Of a DNA stretch of 64,000 nt, positions 35,316 to 43,415 are shown in pieces. The notes under the pieces are model-generated. The model ran no database searches and had not been told where the DNA came from. It worked only from the letters and a program-made list of their open reading frames with translations. This DNA is from Fibrobacter sp. UWB13 (lineage in GTDB: Bacteria; Fibrobacterota; Fibrobacteria; Fibrobacterales; Fibrobacteraceae). The position numbers and the translations under genes are program-made. Position 1 is the stretch's first letter. Every line of letters starts with the position of its first letter. The stretch spans positions 1,736,001 to 1,800,000 of the forward strand of contig NZ_FXAX01000001.1 in assembly GCF_900177805.1 (NCBI RefSeq), given 5' to 3'.

Positions 35316-36236
35316 ATGAAACTCTCTTTTGTAATTCCCTGTTACCGTAGCGAAAATACAATCTCGGCAGTCGTCCAAGAAATCCGCGAAACAATCGCCA
35401 CCCGCCCGAGCACCGAATACGAAATCGTACTCGTCAACGACTGCAGCCCAGACAACGTATGGCAAGTCATTAAGAAGCTTGCCGCCGAAGACACGCATAT
35501 CAAGGGAATCTGCCTCGCCAAAAATTTCGGTCAGCACAGCGCACTGATGGCTGGTTACGGACAAGCTACAGGAGATTACATCATCAGCCTCGATGACGAC
35601 GGACAAACGCCCGCCAGCGAAAGCTTCAAGCTCGTCGACAAAATCGAAGAAGGCTACGACGTCGTTTACGGCTATTACAAGCATGCCGCACAACACCTGT
35701 TCCGTCGCTTTGGCAGCTGGGTCAACAAGAAAATGGCAGAAACCATCATTGGGCAACCCAAGACGCTCCACACCACGAGTTTCTTTATCATGCGCAAGTT
35801 CATCGCCGATGAAATCGTGCGCTACCCCCACCCCTTCGCCTACATCAGCGGACTCGTTTTCCGAGCCACCAAGAGCCTCGGCAACGTAGAAGTTGAACAC
35901 CGCCACCGCATAGAAGGCGAATCCGGCTACACGCTCGCAGGCCTCATTCGACTTTGGATTAACGGCTTTACCGCATTCTCCGTGAAGCCCCTCCGCGCAG
36001 CCACCTTCATCGGCATTCTCTGTGCCCTCGTAGGCTTCGGAGCAGGCCTCTTTGTCATTTACAAAAAACTCATGTTCCCCGAAGTCCCCGTTGGCTACAC
36101 CAGCATGCTCGCCACCATACTCTTCATAGGTGGCATGATTATGCTGTTGCTCGGGCTCATCGGTGAATACGTCGGCCGCATCTACATCAGCATCAACCAG
36201 TCACCGCAATACGTTGTGCGCGAACGGACGTTTTAG
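35316..36236 (+). CDS. Polyprenyl-phosphate glycosyltransferase, GT2 with two C-terminal membrane spans
   Basis: The 306-residue protein has a GT2 domain (LSFVIPCYRSENTI, EIVLVNDCSPDNVWQVI, DYIISLDDDGQTP with the DxD-type motif). Two membrane spans follow near 225-285 (ATFIGILCALVGFGAGLFVIYKKL and TILFIGGMIMLLLGLIGEYVGRIY). ArnC/GtrB-type enzymes of this layout load a sugar onto undecaprenyl phosphate on the cytoplasmic face. It starts immediately after the oxidoreductase stop. The last 44 bases overlap the convergent small gene ending at 36193. Confidence 0.88.
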   Translation: MKLSFVIPCYRSENTISAVVQEIRETIATRPSTEYEIVLVNDCSPDNVWQVIKKLAAEDTHIKGICLAKNFGQHSALMAGYGQATGDYIISLDDDGQTPASESFKLVDKIEEGYDVVYGYYKHAAQHLFRRFGSWVNKKMAETIIGQPKTLHTTSFFIMRKFIADEIVRYPHPFAYISGLVFRATKSLGNVEVEHRHRIEGESGYTLAGLIRLWINGFTAFSVKPLRAATFIGILCALVGFGAGLFVIYKKLMFPEVPVGYTSMLATILFIGGMIMLLLGLIGEYVGRIYISINQSPQYVVRERTF

Positions 36237-36438
36237 ATAGTTCCTGACGGTATAGTTCCTCTATAAATGCGGGGCCATCCCACCAAAGCTTGCTACTTTC
36301 ATTATAGAGCATTTGTCCCGTATGCGAGCGTAAAAAGCCAGGCAAAACATCGGATGCATCACAACCATCCTCTTTTGCTATGCTTTCAACAACCATCGTA
36401 GTAAGCAAGTCAATGGCTGCATTAATGCGATCAGTCAT
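36193..36438 (-). CDS. Small third gene of a DUF3791/DUF3990 module
   Basis: The protein of about 81 residues (MTDRINAAIDLLTTMVV...) is helical, with HTGQMLYNESSKLWWDGPAFIEELYRQE. I start it at the ATG overlapping the DUF3990 stop (TAATG), because the same TAATG junction occurs in the module at 63646; the frame extends to 36447. Similar small proteins lie at 57379 and 63428 beside the same partner genes. It could be an antitoxin or accessory factor. Its 3' end overlaps the convergent GT2 gene. Confidence 0.55.
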   Translation of the reverse strand: MTDRINAAIDLLTTMVVESIAKEDGCDASDVLPGFLRSHTGQMLYNESSKLWWDGPAFIEELYRQELSKTSVRAQRIAVTG

Positions 36439-37001
36439 TACATCCATACACGTTCACTCCCCATAAACGACAGTTGGTTCAATGCGGCATTAGACTTGAA
36501 GCAATACTGATTCTTTAATCGCTCTGGAAGTAACAACCGAATGCAAATATCATCTGCAGAGGCAGAGCCAATCTCGCCAAACGCATTCGCCATATAAGTC
36601 ACAATCGTACTATTGGTTGCATCATTTGCAATTTTGCCCCCAATAACATCATATTTAGAGCAATCTCCCAGCACATCAGCGAAAACATTTTTCTTCCGAT
36701 GAGCGACTACACAATGAAGCCAAGATGAATCAGCAGTCTCATAAATTTTGATATTAAGATTGACGCCTACATTATACCGAAATGCAGAAACAACGCCAAA
36801 TCTTTGACTTGCGACAACGCCATTTTCTATAGCCTTCTGCGTAGAAATTTTAGCAAAGGATTCGGCCTGTTTCTTGTCAGTTGTCAGGTAAAAGCCTTGA
36901 CCAAAATCCTTATAACGAGCGCACTTCTGTAAATCAGGAGTTTGTACTTCGCAAAAGCTACCATGGTAAAGGATGTCTCCATCTTTCAATAAATCAACCA
37001 C
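36438..37001 (-). CDS. DUF3990 protein, predicted ADP-ribosyltransferase-like toxin
   Basis: The protein of about 187 residues has the DUF3990 N-terminus DILYHGSFCEVQTPDL...YKDFGQGFYLTTDKKQAESFA. This matches the H-box and the following strand-helix of ART-like folds. Then follow VVAHRKK...YDVIGGKIANDAT, the usual YDxVxGxxAxD segment, and a C-terminal LKNQYCFKSNAALNQLSF element. I choose the GTG at 37001, which overlaps the DUF3791 stop; the frame is open to 37022. Toxin activity is inferred from family and context. Confidence 0.72.
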   Translation of the reverse strand: MVDLLKDGDILYHGSFCEVQTPDLQKCARYKDFGQGFYLTTDKKQAESFAKISTQKAIENGVVASQRFGVVSAFRYNVGVNLNIKIYETADSSWLHCVVAHRKKNVFADVLGDCSKYDVIGGKIANDATNSTIVTYMANAFGEIGSASADDICIRLLLPERLKNQYCFKSNAALNQLSFMGSERVWM

Positions 37002-37215
37002 AGGTAGCCCCCTTCGCGTCAAGATACTGCTTTACATCGTCAAGTACAGCTAAATCACCCTCTACATGGAACAAATCCCACATCTTCGCGATATAATGAT
37101 ACACCCCCTTTTCTTCAAAAAGGGTTGCAACCTGCGGAAGCGACATTTTCCACCTTTCCGCCGCAAGACGCGTAAGCCTAGTCTGCATATAGATGATTTG
37201 CGATTTTTCGTCCAT
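36994..37215 (-). CDS. DUF3791 family protein
   Basis: The protein of about 73 residues (MDEKSQIIYMQTRLTRLAAERWKMSLPQVATLFEEKGVYHYIAKMWDLFHVEGDLAVLDDVKQYLDAKG) has the DUF3791 pattern: an N-terminal helix, a LFEEKGVYxYI segment and a VEGDxAVLDDV tail. It is first in the minus-strand trio DUF3791-DUF3990-small protein and may act as antitoxin. The ATG at 37215 is preferred over the frame start at 37260. The trio sits inside the polysaccharide locus. Confidence 0.7.
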   Translation of the reverse strand: MDEKSQIIYMQTRLTRLAAERWKMSLPQVATLFEEKGVYHYIAKMWDLFHVEGDLAVLDDVKQYLDAKGATCG

Positions 37216-37417
37216 CGTTAATAAAATATATAAAAACAAACCTAAACCGGATTTTTTCACTTTTCAATAAACCAACCCCCTTGAATTCAAGGGGGTTAAA
37301 TTAGGAAAAAGAACCTAGCTGATTTTTAATTATGGCGAATTCGCCATCTTTAGCCTTAAGCATATGGCAGAATAATCTATATTGCACGCATACCTACCGA
37401 GAAACCAAAATAGCAGA

Positions 37418-38287
37418 ATGCCCCAAGAACAAGCAACACAATCTAGCGAATGGACTACAGTCATCAAGCCTAAGGCAAGCCTTCTCGAAGTAGACTTCAA
37501 GGAACTTTGGCAGTATCGTGACCTTTACCGCATGTTCGTGAAACGCGATATCGTCACCTGGTACAAACAGACCATTCTCGGACCGCTGTGGTTCTTTATC
37601 CAACCCATCATGACCACCATCATGTTCATGGTCGTGTTTGGTGGCATCGCGAAAATCAGCACAGACGGGCTCCCGCAACCGCTATTTTACCTCGCAGGCA
37701 TTTGCCTCTGGACCTACTTTTCGGAATGCTTGAACCAGACGAGCAAAACATTCATCGAAAACGCGAACATGTTCGGCAAGGTGTACTTTCCGCGGCTCGT
37801 CGTGCCACTCGCAACCGTCACAAGTAACCTCGTGCGCCTCAGCATTCAAATGGGGCTATTCCTGATTGTCTTTGCTTATTACCTTATCTTCACAAACGCT
37901 CCCGTACACCCGAACATTTATCTGTTGCTTACGCCCGTACTCATCCTCCTTATTGCAGCCCTCGCGCTCGGCTTCGGCGTACTATTCAGCAGCCTCACCA
38001 CCAAATACCGCGACCTCACATTTTTGCTCACGTTTATCGTGCAACTTTGGATGTACGCAACCCCGGTGATTTACCCGCTCAGCACCATCGAAGACCCGCG
38101 CCTAAAAATGCTCATGCAGGCCAACCCGCTCACCAGCATCATGGAAACGTTCAAGTTCGGTATGCTTGGCGTGGGCGAATTCAGCTGGGCAGCCCTCGGC
38201 TACACAGCGGGCTTCGCCGCATTCATCCTTGCACTCGGAATTATCGTGTTCAACAAAATCCAAAGAACGTTTATGGATACGGTGTAA
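37418..38287 (+). CDS. wzm: Polysaccharide ABC exporter permease (Wzm type)
   Basis: The protein of about 289 residues belongs to the ABC-2 O-antigen exporter permease family. ELWQYRDLYRMFVKRDIVTWYKQTILGPLWFFIQPI is the typical amphipathic entry, and six hydrophobic segments follow. The YRDLTFLLTFIVQLWMYATPVIYPLS block and the late ANPLTSIMETFKFGMLG are characteristic. With the Wzt ATPase at 40530 it should move the finished glycan across the inner membrane. I use the ATG at 37418; the frame opens at 37382. Unusually, the partner gene is more than 2 kb away. Confidence 0.92.
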   Translation: MPQEQATQSSEWTTVIKPKASLLEVDFKELWQYRDLYRMFVKRDIVTWYKQTILGPLWFFIQPIMTTIMFMVVFGGIAKISTDGLPQPLFYLAGICLWTYFSECLNQTSKTFIENANMFGKVYFPRLVVPLATVTSNLVRLSIQMGLFLIVFAYYLIFTNAPVHPNIYLLLTPVLILLIAALALGFGVLFSSLTTKYRDLTFLLTFIVQLWMYATPVIYPLSTIEDPRLKMLMQANPLTSIMETFKFGMLGVGEFSWAALGYTAGFAAFILALGIIVFNKIQRTFMDTV

Positions 38288-38312
38288 AAAGGGATCGAAT
38301 TCGATCCCTTTT
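38287..38312. terminator. Bidirectional palindromic terminator
   Basis: A perfect 26-bp palindrome (arms AAAAGGGATCGAA/TTCGATCCCTTTT) lies between wzm and the convergent abiEii gene. It ends the wzm transcript before the ATPase gene. Confidence 0.75.
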
Positions 38313-38322
38313 CTAAAAAACA

Positions 38323-39129
38323 TCACTTTCTTCGGCCAGAAAGCCTTTCTATAAAAGATTCACGAACCATTTGGAAAGCCCGTTCCGGATCAAATTTGTC
38401 GGCATCGGGTCGTAACAGTAGTTCGGTATCGCCTAGAAATTCGGAATCACGCATTTTCAATTCCATATTCTGCATAAATTGCTTGTAGCTTGGCGGTTTT
38501 TCAACCGAAAAATCCATATATCGACTATAGCATTCAATGACTTTCCTAGCATCTACAGGACCTTTATCTAACGCAACTTGCAAATCAAACAAATCACGCC
38601 CTTTCTTGCGCTGATACAGAGCACGAAGCTTTGTACCGAGCAGTTCATCTAGCGCATAAGTCGTTATTTCGCAATCACCCCTAAACCAAATACTATCAAC
38701 ACTAAACGGAATTTTGCATAAGCCTAACACATTAAAATGTTCAAAGCAGTTGATCTCTATCTTCAAACGAATCGGCTGAACCGGAGGAAACTCGGATTCC
38801 ATCCGGAAAAGCACTGTATTGTTATAGCGTTTAGGTTTCGTAACTCGATCCGGCATCCAGTCAAGAACTTCACCTAAGCGGAATAGGATCGGCTTTATCG
38901 GTCCCGGATTTATCTGCACCAAATCAATATCCTCACTATAGCGAGGCTGGGGGTGCAAATAAAGTTTATGCAAAGCCGTTCCCCCACGAAACGCTAACTC
39001 ATTCTTCAAAAAATCATCGCTGAAAATATCCACAAGAGCACGACAGATAATTAGATCCTGCTCAACCATCGCAAAATCTGTCCACGGTGCATGTTCAGCC
39101 CAAGCCATAATCGAAGAGCGATCTATCAT
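38323..39129 (-). CDS. abiEii: AbiEii/AbiGii-type nucleotidyltransferase toxin
   Basis: The 268-residue protein has the AbiEii nucleotidyltransferase signature ELAFRGGTALHKLYLHPQPRYSEDIDLVQI (G-G-T...R-x-S-x-D-x-D). YALDELLGTKLRALYQRKKGRDLFDL is the second conserved block. AbiE systems act as abortive-infection or toxin-antitoxin modules in which AbiEii modifies tRNA or another nucleic acid target. It overlaps abiEi by ATGA. Confidence 0.92.
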   Translation of the reverse strand: MIDRSSIMAWAEHAPWTDFAMVEQDLIICRALVDIFSDDFLKNELAFRGGTALHKLYLHPQPRYSEDIDLVQINPGPIKPILFRLGEVLDWMPDRVTKPKRYNNTVLFRMESEFPPVQPIRLKIEINCFEHFNVLGLCKIPFSVDSIWFRGDCEITTYALDELLGTKLRALYQRKKGRDLFDLQVALDKGPVDARKVIECYSRYMDFSVEKPPSYKQFMQNMELKMRDSEFLGDTELLLRPDADKFDPERAFQMVRESFIERLSGRRK

Positions 39130-39920
39130 AAGTCATCCACCTCGATGTCGATATTGCCATTTACATGCCAGCGATTTGCCGGAGAACCTTCCCGTCTGTC
39201 ATGTTCGTTGCACAATAAAACACTGTTCCAAGAACCTTGCTTTTTTAAGATTTGGAAAAGCATATCGGCCTGATTCTGCCTCAAAAGTACAAACTCAAGT
39301 AGATAACCAAAGCGCTGAAGAGTTGCAACAGTTGTGAACGGCAAGAGGTCCACCACCTTCTCCATATTCACAGAATCCATCAGCTCCGCCAACACTGTGG
39401 CCGCACGCTGGTAACCGCCAACATGCGCCGAGAATTGCACAAGATCTATCGCAGTCAACTCCGGTCCCGAATAACGTAGCGTTCCAATCTCGGCATTTTT
39501 CTTCAAAACAAACGCATTTGGGATTTCTTTTCGATAATTCCAATCAATAAAAGGATTCTTACCAGAAGCCTTAATTCGCGGTTCAATGGTCACTACCTGC
39601 GTCTTCATAGCTCGTTGATGTGAGGCACCGTGTATAGTAGCCGCAGACAGCAACCCCACATAATAAGGCTTGCCGACATAATCCATAAGACTATCAACAT
39701 AATAGACGGGCGGAATTTCCCCCTTCAGCTGATACTGAACCGGAACAACGACATAAAACCCCCGATAAACAGACTGAACTCGCCCTCGGGACACTTGGCG
39801 CGATAGTTCCGTATTTATGCTTTTAACAGGACGCTCGGCGAACGCATCCTTTACATCGGCAATTGAGAACGTTACCTTGCCACGAATTTCCCTACCATGT
39901 ATCCATTCTGATATATTCAT
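39126..39920 (-). CDS. abiEi: AbiEi-type antitoxin and transcriptional repressor
   Basis: The protein of about 264 residues matches AbiEi. An N-terminal winged helix (TFSIADVKDAFAERPVKSINTELSRQVSRGRVQSVYRGFYVVVP) is followed by YVDSLMDYVGKPYYVGLLSAATIHGASHQRAMKTQVVT and the C-terminal antitoxin domain. AbiEi proteins repress their own operon and neutralise AbiEii. I use the ATG at 39920 (MNISEWIHG); an upstream extension to 40106 has no family support. Confidence 0.9.
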   Translation of the reverse strand: MNISEWIHGREIRGKVTFSIADVKDAFAERPVKSINTELSRQVSRGRVQSVYRGFYVVVPVQYQLKGEIPPVYYVDSLMDYVGKPYYVGLLSAATIHGASHQRAMKTQVVTIEPRIKASGKNPFIDWNYRKEIPNAFVLKKNAEIGTLRYSGPELTAIDLVQFSAHVGGYQRAATVLAELMDSVNMEKVVDLLPFTTVATLQRFGYLLEFVLLRQNQADMLFQILKKQGSWNSVLLCNEHDRREGSPANRWHVNGNIDIEVDDL

Positions 39921-40228
39921 TTTATTGTCAAAGTCATCATTTTTTGTTAAGTTTAACAACTTTTTAAATAAAAATATATTCTTTTGGGGAATAAAGCAAC
40001 ATTCCATAAAACTACTTTTCATCATAATCTCCCTGCGGACAAGCGTAAAACCGCAGTGTTTGAAGCTTTGAGCACTTGAACATTTGTTCACTTTCAAATA
40101 TAACACCGAAAAATGTCATTGTCAATACCCACGACAAAAACTAGCGAAAAAAGCCCAAATTTGACCATATTACCCACAAAGATTCGCCGTTAGATTTCTT
40201 TTAATCTATATTATTAAAAGAGGTCTCT
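39921..40228. other. AT-rich intergenic stretch without a recognised gene
   Basis: About 308 bases separate abiEi from the decayed zeta module. The abiEi promoter should be here. GAACATTTGTTC (40079-40090) has 4-bp inverted arms and is the only small inverted repeat that I noticed. No RNA gene or intact frame with a ribosome binding site was found. Confidence 0.4.
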
Positions 40229-40407
40229 ATGTCAAACAAAGAAGCTCTACATCAACTCTACACGCAATGTCAAAAAATCAATTTTGACGAATCCTTTGAC
40301 ATTATCTCATCGGCTAAAAACCAAGAAGAAGCTGATTTTTCCGCATGGTAACAGATCTTATCCTGAAGCAAAAGCAGAAAAAAGTTATCGAAGAGAACCT
40401 GTTCTAG
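40229..40407 (+). pseudogene. Frameshifted antitoxin remnant of a zeta-type module
   Basis: The ATG at 40229 (SD AGAGGT) starts MSNKEALHQLYTQCQKINF and reads to a TAA at 40349. Changing frame at the T run near 40336-40340 (one base missing) restores DFFRMVTDLILKQKQKKVIEENLF, ending at a TAG directly before the next ATG. Such KQKQKKVIEE-type tails precede zeta-like kinases elsewhere. So this is a broken antitoxin gene. Confidence 0.6.
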
Positions 40408-40524
40408 ATGAAACGCTATATTTTATTCGCTGGATGCAACGGGACCGGGAAACAACGTGTAGCCCGTTTTGAATCTGGGAAATGCATTTTTAAAGCAGAA
40501 CACTGTCCTAATTGGGTTCCATAG
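40408..40524 (+). pseudogene. Zeta-toxin-like kinase remnant (N-terminus only)
   Basis: The frame begins MKRYILFAGCNGTGKQR, the strand and P-loop of zeta-type toxin kinases (usual AGxNGAGKST). The Ser/Thr after GK is lost and the frame ends after 38 residues in unrelated sequence. The original start directly follows the antitoxin stop. The rest of the gene has been deleted at the junction to the ABC ATPase gene. Confidence 0.6.
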
Positions 40525-40529
40525 CATAC

Positions 40530-41831
40530 ATGACCGCGATTGAATTTGAGAATATCAGCAAGCAATATCGACTGGGGCTAGTGAGCACCGGGACGCTCAG
40601 CCACGATTTGAACAGATTCTGGCAGACAAAAGTGTTGCGCCGCGAAGACCCCTATCTCAAAGTAGGCGAAGTCAACGACCGCGCACACAAAGGCGAAAGC
40701 GAATACGTCTGGGCTCTCAAGGACATCAATTTCAAAGTGGAACAAGGCGACGTCGTAGGAATCATCGGTAGAAACGGCGCCGGCAAGAGTACGCTCCTCA
40801 AACTACTAAGCCGCGTGACCGCCCCTACCACAGGCATCATCCGCGCACGGGGCCGCATCGCAAGCCTCCTCGAAGTAGGCACCGGATTCCACCCCGAGAT
40901 GACCGGCCGCGAGAACATCTACATGAACGGCGCCATCATGGGCATGAGCCGCGCAGAGATTACCCGCAAGCTTGACGAAATCGTGGACTTCAGCGGCTGC
41001 GAACGTTACCTGGACACCCCCGTGAAACGCTACAGCAGTGGCATGACCGTACGCCTCGGGTTCGCTATCGCAGCGCACCTGGAACCCGAAATCCTCGTGG
41101 TGGACGAAGTGCTTGCCGTGGGTGACGCCGAATTCCAGAAGAAAGCCATCGGCAAAATGCAGGACGTGAGCAAAGGCGACGGCAGGACCGTGTTGTTCGT
41201 GAGCCATAATATGGGCGCGGTGAAGAATCTGTGTAAAACAGGTTTGTTGCTTGAAAATGGGATGATAAAATTCCATGGCGGTGTTGACGACACAATCAAC
41301 ACATACATCCAAACAAATATAACGGATTTTTCGCAACACAAAATTGTCACTCCGAGCATGCGAGAAAAAGGACCAACTGGAGAAATTACCATTGAAGAGG
41401 CTACGTTACTCAACAATGCTACAGAAATGGGAACCGACGAGCCAATAGAAATTGAATTACTGTTAAAAAAACATTTTGGTTCCACAACAAAATGCAAATA
41501 CTCCGTAAACCTTTTTGATGAAACAGACAGCAGAATTGTCGGTTACGTATCAAAAGACGTTCCAGTTCCTCAAAATCAAAACTCTTTTAAAGTTCGATTA
41601 AAATTAACCAATCATTCCTTAACACAGCGTAAATACAAAATAAGTTTAAATGTTGGTTATAAGGATTTCGGCTCAAACGTCCAAAACTTCGATGTCGTCA
41701 AAGCAGGTGTTTTATCTTTTGAAGTAAAATACATTAACAAACATTCTGGCGTTGAATACTCAAGTTGGGACCGTAATTGGGGAGCAGTCATACACCAGGG
41801 AACGAACATTGAGGCATCAATAACACAATGA
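40530..41831 (+). CDS. wzt: Polysaccharide ABC exporter ATPase with C-terminal glycan-binding domain (Wzt type)
   Basis: The protein of about 433 residues has an ABC domain with Walker A GRNGAGKST, signature YSSGMTVRLGFAIA, Walker B EILVVDEVLAVGDAEFQ and the H-loop FVSHN. A Wzt-C-like beta-sandwich of about 150 residues follows, which in known systems recognises the finished polysaccharide end. I start at the ATG at 40530 (MTAIEFENISKQY). Base composition changes within the gene at about 41220: GC-rich before, AT-rich after, suggesting that the recognition domain was exchanged. Confidence 0.92.
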   Translation: MTAIEFENISKQYRLGLVSTGTLSHDLNRFWQTKVLRREDPYLKVGEVNDRAHKGESEYVWALKDINFKVEQGDVVGIIGRNGAGKSTLLKLLSRVTAPTTGIIRARGRIASLLEVGTGFHPEMTGRENIYMNGAIMGMSRAEITRKLDEIVDFSGCERYLDTPVKRYSSGMTVRLGFAIAAHLEPEILVVDEVLAVGDAEFQKKAIGKMQDVSKGDGRTVLFVSHNMGAVKNLCKTGLLLENGMIKFHGGVDDTINTYIQTNITDFSQHKIVTPSMREKGPTGEITIEEATLLNNATEMGTDEPIEIELLLKKHFGSTTKCKYSVNLFDETDSRIVGYVSKDVPVPQNQNSFKVRLKLTNHSLTQRKYKISLNVGYKDFGSNVQNFDVVKAGVLSFEVKYINKHSGVEYSSWDRNWGAVIHQGTNIEASITQ

Positions 41832-42991
41832 CTTTCCGCGAACATTTAAAAAACAACGCTATAATTGTTTTCCTTTACTGGTTGCCCATACGACTATTTC
41901 TTAAAATCGCCAGTTTTTTTCCGTTGCAAAACAAAATTGTTTTTGATAACTTTTGCGGAAGAGGACTTGGAGACGACCCGAAATACATTCTTTTGCAACT
42001 CATAAACGATGGTGTTAAAGTAAAATACATTTGGCTTGTTAACGATTTATCAGAAAAAGTTCCCCCTGAAGTAAAAAAAGTCAAATATGGATCGTGGCAA
42101 GCAACATATCACTTTTTAACAGCCAAAATATGGGTTGACAATGTCAAAAACGTAGTAAAGCCTCCCAAAAGACGGAAACAATTTTATTTGCAAACGTGGC
42201 ATGGATCCTTCGCAAATAAAAAAGTTGAAAAGGATGCAGAAGAATATTTAAACAAAGAATACATAAAAATCTCTCAAGAGGACAGTTCAAAAATTGATTT
42301 AATGTACTCTAACAACGATTTTAAAATCAATTTGTTCAAAAATTCCTTTTGGTATAAAGGACCTGTCATAAGATCAGATTCTCCTCAATTATCCATTTTA
42401 ATAAACAGACAAGAGAAATTAAAAGAATCCATTTTTTCGCAGTTCAATATCAATTTAAAGAACAAAGTTGTAATATACGCGCCAACATTTAGAAAAGCAT
42501 CTAGCATTTCAGCCTACAAATGGGACTATCATCATATTCTGCAAATTCTAAACAAAAAATTCAATGCAGATTTTTCCTTTCTTATACGATTACATCCAAA
42601 TATTTCAAATCAAGAACAGCTTCACTGGGGAGAAGACATCATAAATGTAACTGATTATCCCGATATGGATGAACTTATGGCCATTTCTGATGTAATGATA
42701 ACAGATTTTTCAGGAGTCGCATATGATATGGCTCTTGTTCAAAAACCAGTATTTTCATTTGCTCAAGATTATGACGATTATATAAAAAATGATCGGCCTC
42801 AATATTTCGAAGCATCAGAATTACCATTTTCCTTCGCTAGAAACCTGCTAGAATTAGAAGAAAACATTCGTAATTTTAATGAGAAGTCATATCAAGACAA
42901 TCTTTGTGCATTTTTTAATAAAATTGGAATGAGAGATTCAGGTAAGGGAGCACAAAGTATTGCAAAAATCATTCTGGAGAAATTAAAATAA
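41828..42991 (+). CDS. CDP-glycerol glycerophosphotransferase family protein (TagB/TagF type)
   Basis: The 387-residue protein matches the CDP-glycerol:poly(glycerophosphate) transferase family. It has the KYIWLVND N-terminal Rossmann half, FYLQTWHGSFANKKVEKD, KVVIYAPTFRKA, FLIRLHPN, and the C-terminal DYPDMDELMAISDVMITDFSGVAYDMAL nucleotide site. It should transfer glycerol phosphate (or a related polyol phosphate) from CDP-glycerol to the surface glycan. It overlaps wzt by ATGA and the TagD-like gene follows directly. AT-rich composition suggests transfer. Confidence 0.9.
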   Translation: MTFREHLKNNAIIVFLYWLPIRLFLKIASFFPLQNKIVFDNFCGRGLGDDPKYILLQLINDGVKVKYIWLVNDLSEKVPPEVKKVKYGSWQATYHFLTAKIWVDNVKNVVKPPKRRKQFYLQTWHGSFANKKVEKDAEEYLNKEYIKISQEDSSKIDLMYSNNDFKINLFKNSFWYKGPVIRSDSPQLSILINRQEKLKESIFSQFNINLKNKVVIYAPTFRKASSISAYKWDYHHILQILNKKFNADFSFLIRLHPNISNQEQLHWGEDIINVTDYPDMDELMAISDVMITDFSGVAYDMALVQKPVFSFAQDYDDYIKNDRPQYFEASELPFSFARNLLELEENIRNFNEKSYQDNLCAFFNKIGMRDSGKGAQSIAKIILEKLK

Positions 42992-43395
42992 TGAAACGTA
43001 TTTTCACAGTCGGCGTTTTCGACATTCTACATATCGGGCATTTGCTTCTATTCAAAAACGCCCGTAATTTAGGTGATTATCTTATCGTTGCCATTCAGGA
43101 ATCCGACTTTGTAAAAAAATACAAGCCACAAGCAAAATTAATTTATAATACCGATGAACGAATATTCATGGTCAAATCTATTACATACGTAAACGAAGTC
43201 ATAACATACAAAGATGTAGACGAAATCATAAAAGAAGTCAATTTCGACGTTTTTGCAATCGGTCCAGACCAGAATCATTCAGGATTTCAATCTGCAATAG
43301 ACTGGTGCAAAAAAAATGGAAAAGATGTAGTAATATTACCTCGAACAGAAGGGGTTTCGTCATCAACTTTACGAGAGTATCTAAAAGATAAATAA
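42991..43395 (+). CDS. tagD: Glycerol-3-phosphate cytidylyltransferase-like protein (TagD type)
   Basis: The 134-residue enzyme has the cytidylyltransferase motifs GVFDILHIGHL (HxGH) and RTEGVSSSTLREYL (RTEGVSST). Length and motif order match TagD, which makes CDP-glycerol from CTP and glycerol-3-phosphate. It starts at the stop of the CDP-glycerol transferase gene, so donor synthesis and use are encoded together. A related phosphosugar or polyol substrate cannot be excluded. Confidence 0.88.
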   Translation: MKRIFTVGVFDILHIGHLLLFKNARNLGDYLIVAIQESDFVKKYKPQAKLIYNTDERIFMVKSITYVNEVITYKDVDEIIKEVNFDVFAIGPDQNHSGFQSAIDWCKKNGKDVVILPRTEGVSSSTLREYLKDK

Positions 43396-43415
43396 AATTA
43401 TACTGTCTAATCATA

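Noticed and set aside
34686-35906. 406-codon minus-strand frame across the oxidoreductase and GT2 genes
   Set aside because: It spans two genuine genes of the opposite strand and has no start signal or motif.
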